From CAZKWG01 sp964615375 (GTDB lineage: Bacteria; Myxococcota_A; UBA796; CAZKWG01), in the NCBI GenBank assembly GCA_964615375.1, contig CAZTOW010000004.1, positions 248,001-312,000 on the forward strand: DNA of 64,000 bases, written 5' to 3'. Positions 25,227 through 32,856 of this stretch are shown here, one piece after another. Below the pieces are notes generated by a model. It was not told where the DNA came from. It saw nothing but the letters and a program-made list of their open reading frames with translations, and did no database searches. Position numbers and translations under genes: made by a program. How positions within the stretch are numbered: the first letter of the stretch is position 1; every line of letters starts with the position of its first letter.

Positions 25227-25849
25227 GGGCGATCCTCTGGGGCGGGGCGCAGGTCGGAGAGGCCGGTGATCTCGAGGGCCTGGGAGAGCTCAGGCCGATC
25301 CTCGAGCATGTCCATCGGCGAGAACGGCGTGAGGCCGAGGCCGAAGGTGTCCCGGAAGCGCCGCTTGAAGCGGTCGTTGGGGCCGTCCGACGTGTTGAAG
25401 TAGATCACCCAGTTCTCGACCAGGTTCCAGCAGAACTCGAAGACGGCGACGCGCGGCAGGGTGCGCGCGTAGAGCTCGTCCTCCAGGAGCTCCTTCAGCT
25501 CGGTGCGCACGGAGGCGGGGGCGCGCTCACGCCGGTGCTCCTCACACCAGGCCTGGATACGCTTCTCCAGCATGGCCTTGACCAGGCGGGAGGGCAGCGT
25601 CTTCTTGTCCACGCGCAGCGCGGCGGCGAGGTACTGGTTGTACAACCAGCGGTCGAGGTTGGTGAAGTCCGTGTCCAGCAGGTTCTGGGTCAGCACCCAG
25701 CCCTCGATCTCCTCGGAGCGCGTGAGCCCCATCGGCTCGTGGAAGGCGCGCTCCTGGAGGAGCTGGGGGTAGAGCGTGCGGAAGTCCTCGGGCGGAGCTC
25801 CCTCCACGCGGTAGCGGCGCACGGTCAGCGCGCCCTTGAACAGGCTCAT
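25223..25849 (-). CDS. RdgC-like protein, N-terminal half
   Basis: A 208-residue protein resembling the first half of RdgC. It opens MSLFKGALTVRRYRVEG like RdgC's 'MWFKNL..YRL'. It then has LPSRLVKAMLEKRIQAW...ELKELLEDELYARTLPRVAVFEF, which fits RdgC's conserved 'LP..V....LE.KI......R....LK.E....LLPRAF' helix pair, and WVIYFNTSDGPNDRFKRRFRDTFGLGLTP matches the next strand-helix. The ATG at 25849 overlaps the stop of the Sm-like gene (ATGA). It ends near residue 208, where RdgC would continue, and the C-terminal half follows as a separate gene. Either a natural two-subunit RdgC or an ancient gene split; both halves look intact. Confidence 0.7.
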   Translation of the reverse strand: MSLFKGALTVRRYRVEGAPPEDFRTLYPQLLQERAFHEPMGLTRSEEIEGWVLTQNLLDTDFTNLDRWLYNQYLAAALRVDKKTLPSRLVKAMLEKRIQAWCEEHRRERAPASVRTELKELLEDELYARTLPRVAVFEFCWNLVENWVIYFNTSDGPNDRFKRRFRDTFGLGLTPFSPMDMLEDRPELSQALEITGLSDLRPAPEDRP

Positions 25850-26670
25850 CGGGCCTCCGTCAGATCTGCGAGCGCGTGCCGCCACACCACGACGGGGGTG
25901 TCCTGGCGGTCAATCTTCAGGCTGAACTCCCACCGGCTCATCCAGCCCACCTTCCCCGTGAGGACCTCGCCCTCCAGCGTGGTGGCGGAGACGCTGATCC
26001 CGCTGTCCAGGTAGCGGAACAGGCGGCGGTCGGAGCAGCCGTAGCGGTCCTGCGGCCGCAGGATGGGGTCCACCGGGCCCTTGCGGCTGGCGTCGTGCTT
26101 CATGACCTTGCGGACCTGCTTGTAGTTCGCCGGGTCGTAGGCGTACTTCATCTGCACCTTGGGCAGGCGGAGCTCCTGACCGTCCTCCAGCACCAGGAGG
26201 GCGTCGTAGACCTCCACCGCCGTGACGCGCCCGCGCAGGATCTTGCCGCCATGCACCGCGATCGCGATGGCGCTCCCCTTGGTGAGCGCCTCCGTGAGCG
26301 CGCTGCGGTCCCGGTGGATGGCCATGTACTCGGCCTGGCGCTGCTTGCGCAGCACCTCGTCGAGCTTGACCTCCCCGCGGGCGACCTGCATCGCCAGGGC
26401 CCGGTTGAGCCCGTGCCGCGCCATCAGGCGCTCCACCTCGGCCTCGCGCGCCATCTGGAGGACGACGTCGTTCAGCGTGCGCTGGCCGCGGGCGACCTGG
26501 AGCGCGAGCGCGAGCGGGATGTTGGAGGTGCGGACGATCTCCTCGGCGCGCACGCGGGCCTCGTCCTGGGCGCGACGCTCGCGCGCAGCATCGTCGGCGG
26601 CGGGGGGACCCGGCTGACGGCGTCGCGGGCCGCGTGACCGATCCACCGGCGGTTGGCGTTCCTGTGACAC
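25846..26670 (-). CDS. Protein with two predicted Sm/Hfq-like domains
   Basis: A 274-residue protein of unusual architecture. An Arg/Pro-rich N-terminus (1-45) is followed by two copies of a short helical repeat (NIPLALALQVARGQRTLNDV, ~50-69; LNRALAMQVARGEVKLDEVL, ~88-107). A first Sm-like segment comes next (~129-178: IAIAVHGGKILRGRVTAVEV...), then a second (~216-270: ISVSATTLEGEVLTGKVGWM...VVVWRHALADL). The second aligns by eye with Hfq from its 'V.I.L.NG..L.G.I' strand to its 'YKHAIS' end. The GTG at 26670 has a strong GGAGG site; upstream in-frame codons are less likely. It is coupled to the RdgC-like pair. RNA or DNA binding is inferred from the fold. Confidence 0.65.
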   Translation of the reverse strand: MSQERQPPVDRSRGPRRRQPGPPAADDAARERRAQDEARVRAEEIVRTSNIPLALALQVARGQRTLNDVVLQMAREAEVERLMARHGLNRALAMQVARGEVKLDEVLRKQRQAEYMAIHRDRSALTEALTKGSAIAIAVHGGKILRGRVTAVEVYDALLVLEDGQELRLPKVQMKYAYDPANYKQVRKVMKHDASRKGPVDPILRPQDRYGCSDRRLFRYLDSGISVSATTLEGEVLTGKVGWMSRWEFSLKIDRQDTPVVVWRHALADLTEAR

Positions 26671-26739
26671 GGGCTCCCTCCAGGGCATTGAGCGGGCTAC
26701 CGCATCACGTAACGCACACCCCTCGCGCGCGCCCGGCAT

Positions 26740-27492
26740 TCAGAGCGGCGCTCCCTCCAAGAGGAGCGCGAGGACGACGATCCCGTTGTTGGCCGCATGC
26801 AGGAGGAGCGGCGGGAGCAGCGAGCCGGAGCGGAGGCGCAGCCAGGCGAGCCCGAGGCCCAGGGCGAAGAGGGGCGGCACGGCCTGGGGATCCGCGCCGT
26901 GCAGCACCCCGAAGAGGAGGGCCGTCAGGAGCGCCGCGCCCGCAGTTCCGAGCCGGGGCCTCAGGGCCGCCAGCCCGAGCCCGCGGAAGAGGAGCTCCTC
27001 GAAGACCGGCGCGCCGACGAGCGCATAAGCCAGGGCGAGCGCCCCCGCCCAGGTCCCCGAGAGCTCTCGAAGGAGGCCCACGAGCTCCTGCTCCTCCAGG
27101 CTCACCCCGGCCTGCTCCAGCCCGAGCCCCCAGAGCTGCCCGAGCACGAGGAAGACCGGCAACGCCACCAGCGCCCGCACCATCCAGCCCGCGCTCGCCC
27201 CGCGCAGCCCGAGCGCTGACGCGGGCGCGCGCACGAGGGCCACCAGGGCCGCGAAGCCCGCCCCGACCCCCGAACCGAGGAGGAGGGCCTGGTCCGAGGG
27301 GGGCTGCCCGGCCGGCGCCTCCCCTCCCCCACCCTGCGCCAGGAGCACCACGACGCCAGATCCCCAGAAGAGCGCCACGAAGGCGAGGAAGAGGTCCACC
27401 CAGGAGAGCTGATCGGGGCAGCGCCGACGCCGGAAGGCGGCGACGCCCAGGAGCGAGAGCGCCCCCGCCAGCAGCGCGAGCCCCAGGCCCAC
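26740..27492 (-). CDS. CPBP-family intramembrane metalloprotease
   Basis: A ~250-residue polytopic membrane protein of the CAAX-protease/bacteriocin-processing family. It has about seven hydrophobic helices and the three family motifs in order: EELLFRG (EExxxR), FGVLHG (FxxxH) and HAANN (HxxxN). GTG at 27492, 5 nt after the methyltransferase stop, starts right at the first helix. CPBP members include the myxosortases that process MYXO-CTERM proteins, and a candidate substrate with a Cys-bearing C-terminal signal is encoded 3 kb away (30124-32817). That link is inference; other roles such as peptide processing are possible. Confidence 0.82.
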   Translation of the reverse strand: MGLGLALLAGALSLLGVAAFRRRRCPDQLSWVDLFLAFVALFWGSGVVVLLAQGGGGEAPAGQPPSDQALLLGSGVGAGFAALVALVRAPASALGLRGASAGWMVRALVALPVFLVLGQLWGLGLEQAGVSLEEQELVGLLRELSGTWAGALALAYALVGAPVFEELLFRGLGLAALRPRLGTAGAALLTALLFGVLHGADPQAVPPLFALGLGLAWLRLRSGSLLPPLLLHAANNGIVVLALLLEGAPL

Positions 27493-27497
27493 GGCGC

Positions 27498-28172
27498 TCA
27501 GTCGCGGGTGAGCAGGAGCCGGCGGAAGGGGCCGTGGCGCCCGTCCTCTCCCCCGCCGAAGGGGCTGGCGCGGACCCGCTCCTTGATCTGCTCCCAACCC
27601 AGGGCGTCCACGCCCTGGCGTTTGAACAGGGCGATCAGCGCGCGGTCGGGCAGCCAGGGCCCCGGTGAGCGCAGCCACCCGGGCGGGAGCTCGGTCAGCT
27701 CGGCGTCGAACTCGTAGAGGTGCAGGCGCGCGCCGGGCCGCAGCACGCGGTGGATCTCGACGAGGGCGGCGTCAGGATCCGCCCAACGCCGAAAGGAGCT
27801 CATGGCCGCAGCGGCGTGGAAGGTCTGGTCTGGGTAGACGATGCGCTCCGGCGCCATGAGCCGCAGGGTCACGTTCAGGCGCGTGCCCTTGTTGCGCTCG
27901 CCGATGCCCAGGGCCAGCTCGTCCGTGTCGATCCCCACGGCGTCGAGCTCGGGCTTGCCGCTCGCCACGTAGAGCGCCAGCCAGCCCGCGCCGCAGCCCA
28001 CGTCCAGGAAGGCGCCGCGCTCGAGCCCGATGGCCTCCGCGACGTTGCGCCAGGCGGGCTGCATGACCCAGGCGGGTCCGCGCTGGTTCGCCCAGACCAG
28101 GGCCGCCTGCCCCCCCACACGCAGCAGGTGGCCGGGAGAGAGCTTCAGGGCCAACGGATACTCCGGGAGCAC
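27498..28172 (-). CDS. Class I SAM-dependent methyltransferase
   Basis: A 224-residue Rossmann-fold methyltransferase. Motif I is FLDVGCGAGWLALYVA (~55-70), an acidic AVGIDTDELAL follows at the end of strand 2, and motif IV-like EIHRVLRPGARLHLYEF lies at ~138-154, as in the Methyltransf_11/UbiE group. The GTG start at 28172 has no strong competitor. It is directly followed by the CPBP protease gene. Substrate unknown. The gene diverges from the OmpA/TSP3 gene. Confidence 0.85.
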   Translation of the reverse strand: MLPEYPLALKLSPGHLLRVGGQAALVWANQRGPAWVMQPAWRNVAEAIGLERGAFLDVGCGAGWLALYVASGKPELDAVGIDTDELALGIGERNKGTRLNVTLRLMAPERIVYPDQTFHAAAAMSSFRRWADPDAALVEIHRVLRPGARLHLYEFDAELTELPPGWLRSPGPWLPDRALIALFKRQGVDALGWEQIKERVRASPFGGGEDGRHGPFRRLLLTRD

Positions 28173-28244
28173 AGAGGAATTCGCGGCGAGCGGACTCGCC
28201 CCGAAGGATACGTCCTTTGGTCTCTATCACAGACTTTCACGGGA

Positions 28245-28283
28245 GCAAGCCAGCTTGCACAAGCCTTGCGGCTGATGTAAGGT
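28245..28283 (+). promoter_or_regulatory. Candidate promoter and palindromic operator of the OmpA/TSP3 gene
   Basis: TTGCAC (28255-28260) and TAAGGT (28278-28283) are spaced 17 nt apart, 25 nt upstream of the ATG. A perfect inverted repeat GCAAGC-CA-GCTTGC (28245-28258) overlaps the -35 hexamer, where a bound repressor would block polymerase. Confidence 0.4.
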
Positions 28284-28307
28284 CCCGTCACCGGAGAGTA
28301 GATACCC

Positions 28308-30035
28308 ATGCAGAAGCTGTTCCCCTGGACCACGGCCCTCCTTCTCGCGGCGGGAGCTTCCCCGGCGATGGCGCAGGACGTGGACTCGTTCGGGTTCTCG
28401 GGCTCGATGTTCGACCGTCAGGGTACACTCCAGCTCGCGCACCCGCACCTGGGGAAGGCGGGCACCTATTACGCAGGCCTCGGCGTGGTCTATGCCGACA
28501 GCCCCCTCGTCGCGCTCTATGAGAGCGGGCGGGAGGAGGAGGTTGTCGCCACCCAGATCTCGACGCGGCTGGCCGCCGGCTACAACCTGGGCAGCCGCGT
28601 GCGCTTCGACCTCGAGGTGCCCGTCTACCCCTCGGTGCGGGTGGCGGACACCGTCGGGGAGGGCACCCAGACCTTCTCCTCGATGTTCGCGATGGGCAAC
28701 ATCCGCCTCGGCGCGCTGCTGCCGCTGCTGGCCTACGAGAAGGAGGGGATCGGCGTCGCCGCGGCCCCCTACATGGAGATCCCGACCGGCTCCAAGGAGG
28801 CCTACCTCTCCAACGGGGGCGTGGCCGGCGGGCTCACCGCCTCGGCGGGCGGGCAGCACGGCGCCTTCGGCTGGGTCTTCAACGCGGGCGTGGGGCTGAT
28901 GCGCGCGTCGAGCCTGGACGAGACGCTGACGCTCGGGAACAACGTCAACGGCGGCCTGGGCCTGCACTACAACCTGGGGGATCAGTTCCTGGTGGGCGCC
29001 GAGGGCACGACCATCCTGCCCTTCGTGGACGGCTTCGACCCCTGGAACAAGCGCAACGTCGAGGCCCACGGCTACTTCAGCCACACGGGCGAGACCGGGC
29101 TGGTGGCGACGCTGGCGGCGGGGACGGGCGTGCTGGCGGGCGTCGGCGCGCCGGACTTCCGCGTGGCGCTGGCGGTGGCCTACCGCAGCCCCGAGGGCCC
29201 CGGAGACCGCGACGGGGACGGGATCACGGACGACAAGGACCAGTGCCCGGACAACCCCGAGGACAAGGACGGCTTCCAGGACCAGGACGGCTGCCCCGAT
29301 CCCGACAACGACAAGGACGGCATCCTGGACGTGGGCGACTCCTGCCCGAACGACCCGGAGGACAAGGACGGCTTCGAGGACCAGAACGGCTGCCCCGATC
29401 CCGACAACGACAAGGACGGCATCCTGGACACGGACGACGCCTGCCCGCTCGAGCCCGGCCCGGTCAAGACCCAGGGCTGCCCGGATCGCGACGGCGACAC
29501 GGTGATCGACAAGGTGGACGAGTGCCCGAACGAGCCCGGCCCGGTCGAGACCAAGGGCTGCCCGGACAGCGACGGCGACCTGGTGCCCGACTTCCGCGAC
29601 AAGTGCCCGAACCAGCCGGTGGATCGCCGCGCGGATCCCGCGAAGTCGGATGGCTGCCCGACCAAGGTCATCGTGACCAAGGCGCAGATCGTCATCCTCG
29701 ACAAGATCTACTTCGACTTCAACAAGGCCACGATCAAGCCCGTGTCCTTCCCGCTGCTCGCGGAGATCGCGCAGGTCATCAACAGCAACCCGCAGATCAA
29801 GCTGATCGAGGTGGGCGGGCACACGGACAACATCGGCAGCGACGACTACAACCTCAAGCTGTCGCAGGCTCGCGTGGACGCCGTGGTCAAGCACCTCATC
29901 AAGTACGGGAAGGTCGACGCGGCTCGCCTGACCGCCGTAGGCTACGGCGAGACCAAGCCGATCGACTCGAACGACACCGAGGAAGGCCGCGCGATGAACC
30001 GCCGCGTCGAGTTCAACATCCTCAAGCAGGACTGA
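28308..30035 (+). CDS. OmpA-family protein with thrombospondin type-3 repeats
   Basis: A 575-residue outer-membrane protein. It has a signal peptide (ending PAMAQ, ~23) and an N-terminal beta-barrel-like domain of ~270 residues (repeated alternating strands such as GVAGGLTASAGG). Acidic calcium-binding thrombospondin type-3 repeats follow (~300-440: DRDGDGITDDKDQCPDNPED, and DNDKDGILD twice). The C-terminal OmpA domain binds peptidoglycan (IYFDFNKATIKP, GGHTDNIGSDDYNLKLSQARV, GYGETKPI). This three-part layout is common in Myxococcota and links outer membrane to the cell wall, stiffened by Ca2+. It starts at ATG 28308 and is followed by a hairpin and then the DCDD protein. Confidence 0.93.
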   Translation: MQKLFPWTTALLLAAGASPAMAQDVDSFGFSGSMFDRQGTLQLAHPHLGKAGTYYAGLGVVYADSPLVALYESGREEEVVATQISTRLAAGYNLGSRVRFDLEVPVYPSVRVADTVGEGTQTFSSMFAMGNIRLGALLPLLAYEKEGIGVAAAPYMEIPTGSKEAYLSNGGVAGGLTASAGGQHGAFGWVFNAGVGLMRASSLDETLTLGNNVNGGLGLHYNLGDQFLVGAEGTTILPFVDGFDPWNKRNVEAHGYFSHTGETGLVATLAAGTGVLAGVGAPDFRVALAVAYRSPEGPGDRDGDGITDDKDQCPDNPEDKDGFQDQDGCPDPDNDKDGILDVGDSCPNDPEDKDGFEDQNGCPDPDNDKDGILDTDDACPLEPGPVKTQGCPDRDGDTVIDKVDECPNEPGPVETKGCPDSDGDLVPDFRDKCPNQPVDRRADPAKSDGCPTKVIVTKAQIVILDKIYFDFNKATIKPVSFPLLAEIAQVINSNPQIKLIEVGGHTDNIGSDDYNLKLSQARVDAVVKHLIKYGKVDAARLTAVGYGETKPIDSNDTEEGRAMNRRVEFNILKQD

Positions 30036-30056
30036 TTCGGCTATCCTACATCCGAC

Positions 30057-30097
30057 GCGGAGGGGGCTGCGCCCATCTGGCGCTCCCCCCGCTCCGC
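30057..30097 (+). terminator. Possible hairpin terminator after the OmpA/TSP3 gene
   Basis: GCGGAG plus a G-run (30057-30066) can pair with a C-run and GCTCCGC (30084-30097), with small bulges and a 17-nt loop. No T-tract follows, so termination would be weak or only attenuating before the gene at 30124. Confidence 0.25.
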
Positions 30098-30123
30098 TAC
30101 TGATCCGTCGCCAGGAGGAGACC

Positions 30124-32817
30124 ATGTTCCAGAGACGCCACGTGCACGCCGGCGCAGCGCTCGCGCTCCTGCTCCCCTCGGCGGCAGGCGCAGCGACCAC
30201 CGTCGCGGGCACCTACCTCGAGGTGAACTACTCCGACGACGGGCTGCCCTTCGATCCGGGCGCCGCGCAGGGGATCCAGGGGTACATCGGCAGCTCGCCG
30301 AGCTGGTACGAGTTCACCTACTACGACGGGGCGACGACGATCGACCCCTTCGTGGGGAGCTCCTTCGCCTACGACCTGGGCGGAGACACCGCGGAGTACG
30401 CCGGCTACGTCAAGGGGCTCGACTCGGCCGACTACGTGGTGGACTGGACCACGGAGTCCGAGGCGGACATCAGCACCGCCTCCGTCATCGGGACCGAGTA
30501 TGTCTGGACGGTGGGGGACCTGCTGGTCACCAAGACCGAGACCTGGGACGTGGACGCCTACGCGCTCTTCGTCCACTTCCAGGTCGAGAACCTCTCGGGC
30601 GAGGCGATCGAGAACTTCCGCTACCTCCACCTGGTGGACCCGGCGGACACGACCTCGGCCAGGAATTCCACCAACACTCGCAATGACATGCTGGACATCG
30701 ACGGCGACGGGAAGAAGGAGTGGGCGCAGGCCCAGGGTCGCTCAACGACGACCGGCTCCAACAACCGCGCGATCGGCTTCGGCTTCTGCGATCCCGACTT
30801 CGAGCAGGTCAACTTCAAGGACGGCGTCGAGATCTACTTCAGCGACGTGGACGACGTCGGCTTCGAGGGGGATCCGGGAGGCTCGTCCTCCAACTTCCAG
30901 ATGATCTACATCCACGAGCAGGACGAGATCGCGCCGGACGACACGATCATGTTCGGCTTCGTGCTCGCCGTCGGCACCAACGACACGAACGCGAAGACGG
31001 CCTACGCCGACGCGCTGGAGAACTGCTACGACCTGGACGGCGACGGATTCCTGGCGGAGAAGTTCGGCGGTGACGACTGCGATGACTACAACGCGGACGT
31101 GAACGGCGACGCCGAGGAGACCTGGTACAACGGCATCGACGAGGACTGCGGCGACGACGACGACTACGATCAGGACGGCGACGGCTTCGTGCCCGACGAG
31201 TACGAGGGCCTGGAGACCGTCGATCCGCGCTCCGGCGAGGTGGTCGAGGGCACGGGTGAGCTCCCCGGCGGGGACTGCGACGACACCAACGACGCCGTCA
31301 GCCCGGGCAGCGAGGAGGACTGGTACAACGGCCTCGACGAGGACTGCGCGGGCGACAACGACTACGACCAGGACCAGGACGGGTACGTCGAGGACGACTA
31401 CGTGGGCCTGGAGACCCTCGATCCGTTCACGGGCGAGGTCGTGGACGACGGCAGCGGCGTCGAGGGCGGGGACTGCGACGACACCGACGACACCATCTAC
31501 GCCGGCGCCGAGGAGACCTGGTACGACGGCTACGACCAGGACTGCGGCGAGGACGACGACTACGACCAGGACCAGGACGGATACGCCGACTCCGGCCACG
31601 CCGACGAGTACGGTCCAACCTACGATCCGGGCACGGACGAGCCCATCGAGGGCACGGGCGAGCTCGACGCCACCGACTGCAACGACAACGACGACACGGT
31701 CTACGAGGGCGCCGAGGAGATCTGGTACGACAGCTACGACCAGGACTGCGCGGGCGACAACGACTTCGACCAGGATCACGACGGCTACCTGGCCCAGGGC
31801 TACGACGACTACACGACCTACGATCCGGGGACGGGCGAGGTCGTGAGCGACGGCTCCGAGCTGGAAGAGGGCGACTGCGACGACCAGGACGAGAACACGA
31901 GCCCGGCCAGCGAGGAGGAGTGGTACAACGGCCTCGACGAGGACTGCGGCGGCGACGACGACTACGATCAGGACAAGGACGGCTTCGCCGACGCCGAGCA
32001 CGCCGACGACTACGGCCCGACCACGGACACGGCGGGCAACGAGATCGACGGCACGGGCGAGCTCGACGCCACCGACTGCGACGATGAGGACGAGGACATC
32101 AACCCCGACGCCGAAGAGGTCTGGTACAACGACGTCGACGAGAACTGCGACGACAACAAGTACGACCAGGACGAGGACGGCTACCCGGCCGACGGCTACG
32201 ACACGAACGGCGACGGGGAGATCGACGAGCGCGACGGCGGGGACTGCGACGACACCGACGACGAGGTGAACCCCGGCGCGGACGAGACCTGGTACAACGG
32301 CCTCGACGAGGACTGCGGCGAGGACAGCGACTACGACCAGGACGGTGACGGCCACGAGGACAGCGGCTACCCGGAGGACTCCGAGACCGTGAACCCCGGG
32401 GACGGCGAGGTGGTCGACGACGGATCGCTGCCCAACGACGACTGCGACGACACCGACGCCAGCATCCACCCCGACGCCGACGAGACCTGGTACGACGGCA
32501 CCGACTCGGACTGCGCGGGCGACGACGACTATGACCAGGACGGCGACGGCCACGCCACCGACGACGTCGAGTACGGCCCCACCTACACCGACTCGGGCCA
32601 CACCGAGGAGGTCCCGGGCACGGGCGAGCTCACCCCCGACGACTGCGACGACACCGACCCGGACGTCTTCGAGTGCGAGGAGGTCCCGATGTACAAGGGC
32701 GGCGGCGGCTGCGCGGGCTGCGCGGCGGCGCCGGCCGAGGGTGGTCGCGGTCTCGCCGGCCTCGCCGGGATGCTCGCCGTCCTCGGCGGGCTGTGGCGTC
32801 GGCGCCGCCAGGGCTGA
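30124..32817 (+). CDS. Secreted DCDD-repeat (putative metal-binding) protein with MYXO-CTERM-like tail
   Basis: An 897-residue surface protein. After a signal peptide (ending GAAT, ~23), residues ~25-310 form a beta-rich domain with no family I recognise. About nine tandem modules follow, each with D-C-D-D, W-Y-(N/D)-G, D-x-D-C and D-Y-D-Q-D-x-D-G elements; these are the 'putative metal-binding motif' repeats abundant in Myxococcota, where each pair of cysteines likely forms a disulphide around Ca2+ or another metal. The C-terminus is a sorting signal: GGGCAGCAAAP, a hydrophobic helix (GLAGLAGMLAVLGGLW) and a basic end (RRRRQG). Processing by a CPBP-type myxosortase would fit. Confidence 0.9.
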   Translation: MFQRRHVHAGAALALLLPSAAGAATTVAGTYLEVNYSDDGLPFDPGAAQGIQGYIGSSPSWYEFTYYDGATTIDPFVGSSFAYDLGGDTAEYAGYVKGLDSADYVVDWTTESEADISTASVIGTEYVWTVGDLLVTKTETWDVDAYALFVHFQVENLSGEAIENFRYLHLVDPADTTSARNSTNTRNDMLDIDGDGKKEWAQAQGRSTTTGSNNRAIGFGFCDPDFEQVNFKDGVEIYFSDVDDVGFEGDPGGSSSNFQMIYIHEQDEIAPDDTIMFGFVLAVGTNDTNAKTAYADALENCYDLDGDGFLAEKFGGDDCDDYNADVNGDAEETWYNGIDEDCGDDDDYDQDGDGFVPDEYEGLETVDPRSGEVVEGTGELPGGDCDDTNDAVSPGSEEDWYNGLDEDCAGDNDYDQDQDGYVEDDYVGLETLDPFTGEVVDDGSGVEGGDCDDTDDTIYAGAEETWYDGYDQDCGEDDDYDQDQDGYADSGHADEYGPTYDPGTDEPIEGTGELDATDCNDNDDTVYEGAEEIWYDSYDQDCAGDNDFDQDHDGYLAQGYDDYTTYDPGTGEVVSDGSELEEGDCDDQDENTSPASEEEWYNGLDEDCGGDDDYDQDKDGFADAEHADDYGPTTDTAGNEIDGTGELDATDCDDEDEDINPDAEEVWYNDVDENCDDNKYDQDEDGYPADGYDTNGDGEIDERDGGDCDDTDDEVNPGADETWYNGLDEDCGEDSDYDQDGDGHEDSGYPEDSETVNPGDGEVVDDGSLPNDDCDDTDASIHPDADETWYDGTDSDCAGDDDYDQDGDGHATDDVEYGPTYTDSGHTEEVPGTGELTPDDCDDTDPDVFECEEVPMYKGGGGCAGCAAAPAEGGRGLAGLAGMLAVLGGLWRRRRQG
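31075..32652 (+). repeat. Nine degenerate DCDD protein repeats
   Basis: The DNA repeats with a period of about 165-200 nt, keyed by codons for Asp-Cys-Asp-Asp. Copies differ in length and sequence, so this is old duplication under selection rather than recent expansion. It is coding throughout. Confidence 0.85.
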
Positions 32818-32823
32818 GCGTCA

Positions 32824-32856
32824 GGAGCCTCTCGGGCCCCCCGGCCCGGGAGCTCC
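32824..32856. terminator. Bidirectional hairpin between convergent genes
   Basis: GGAG..CTCTCGGGCC (32824-32838) pairs with GGCCCGGGAGCTCC (32843-32856): about 14 pairs, one bulge and a CCCC loop. It fills the gap between the convergent DCDD gene and the DUF2325-like gene. There is no T-run on either strand. Confidence 0.45.

Noticed and set aside
30742..32601. Long minus-strand Val/Ala-rich frame looking like a membrane protein
   Set aside because: Its hydrophobic look comes from reading the Asp codons (GAC) of the DCDD repeats backwards as Val codons (GTC).
31075..32652. Regular DNA repeats that might suggest a CRISPR array
   Set aside because: Units are long, degenerate, in frame and without unique spacers of constant size; they encode DCDD protein modules.
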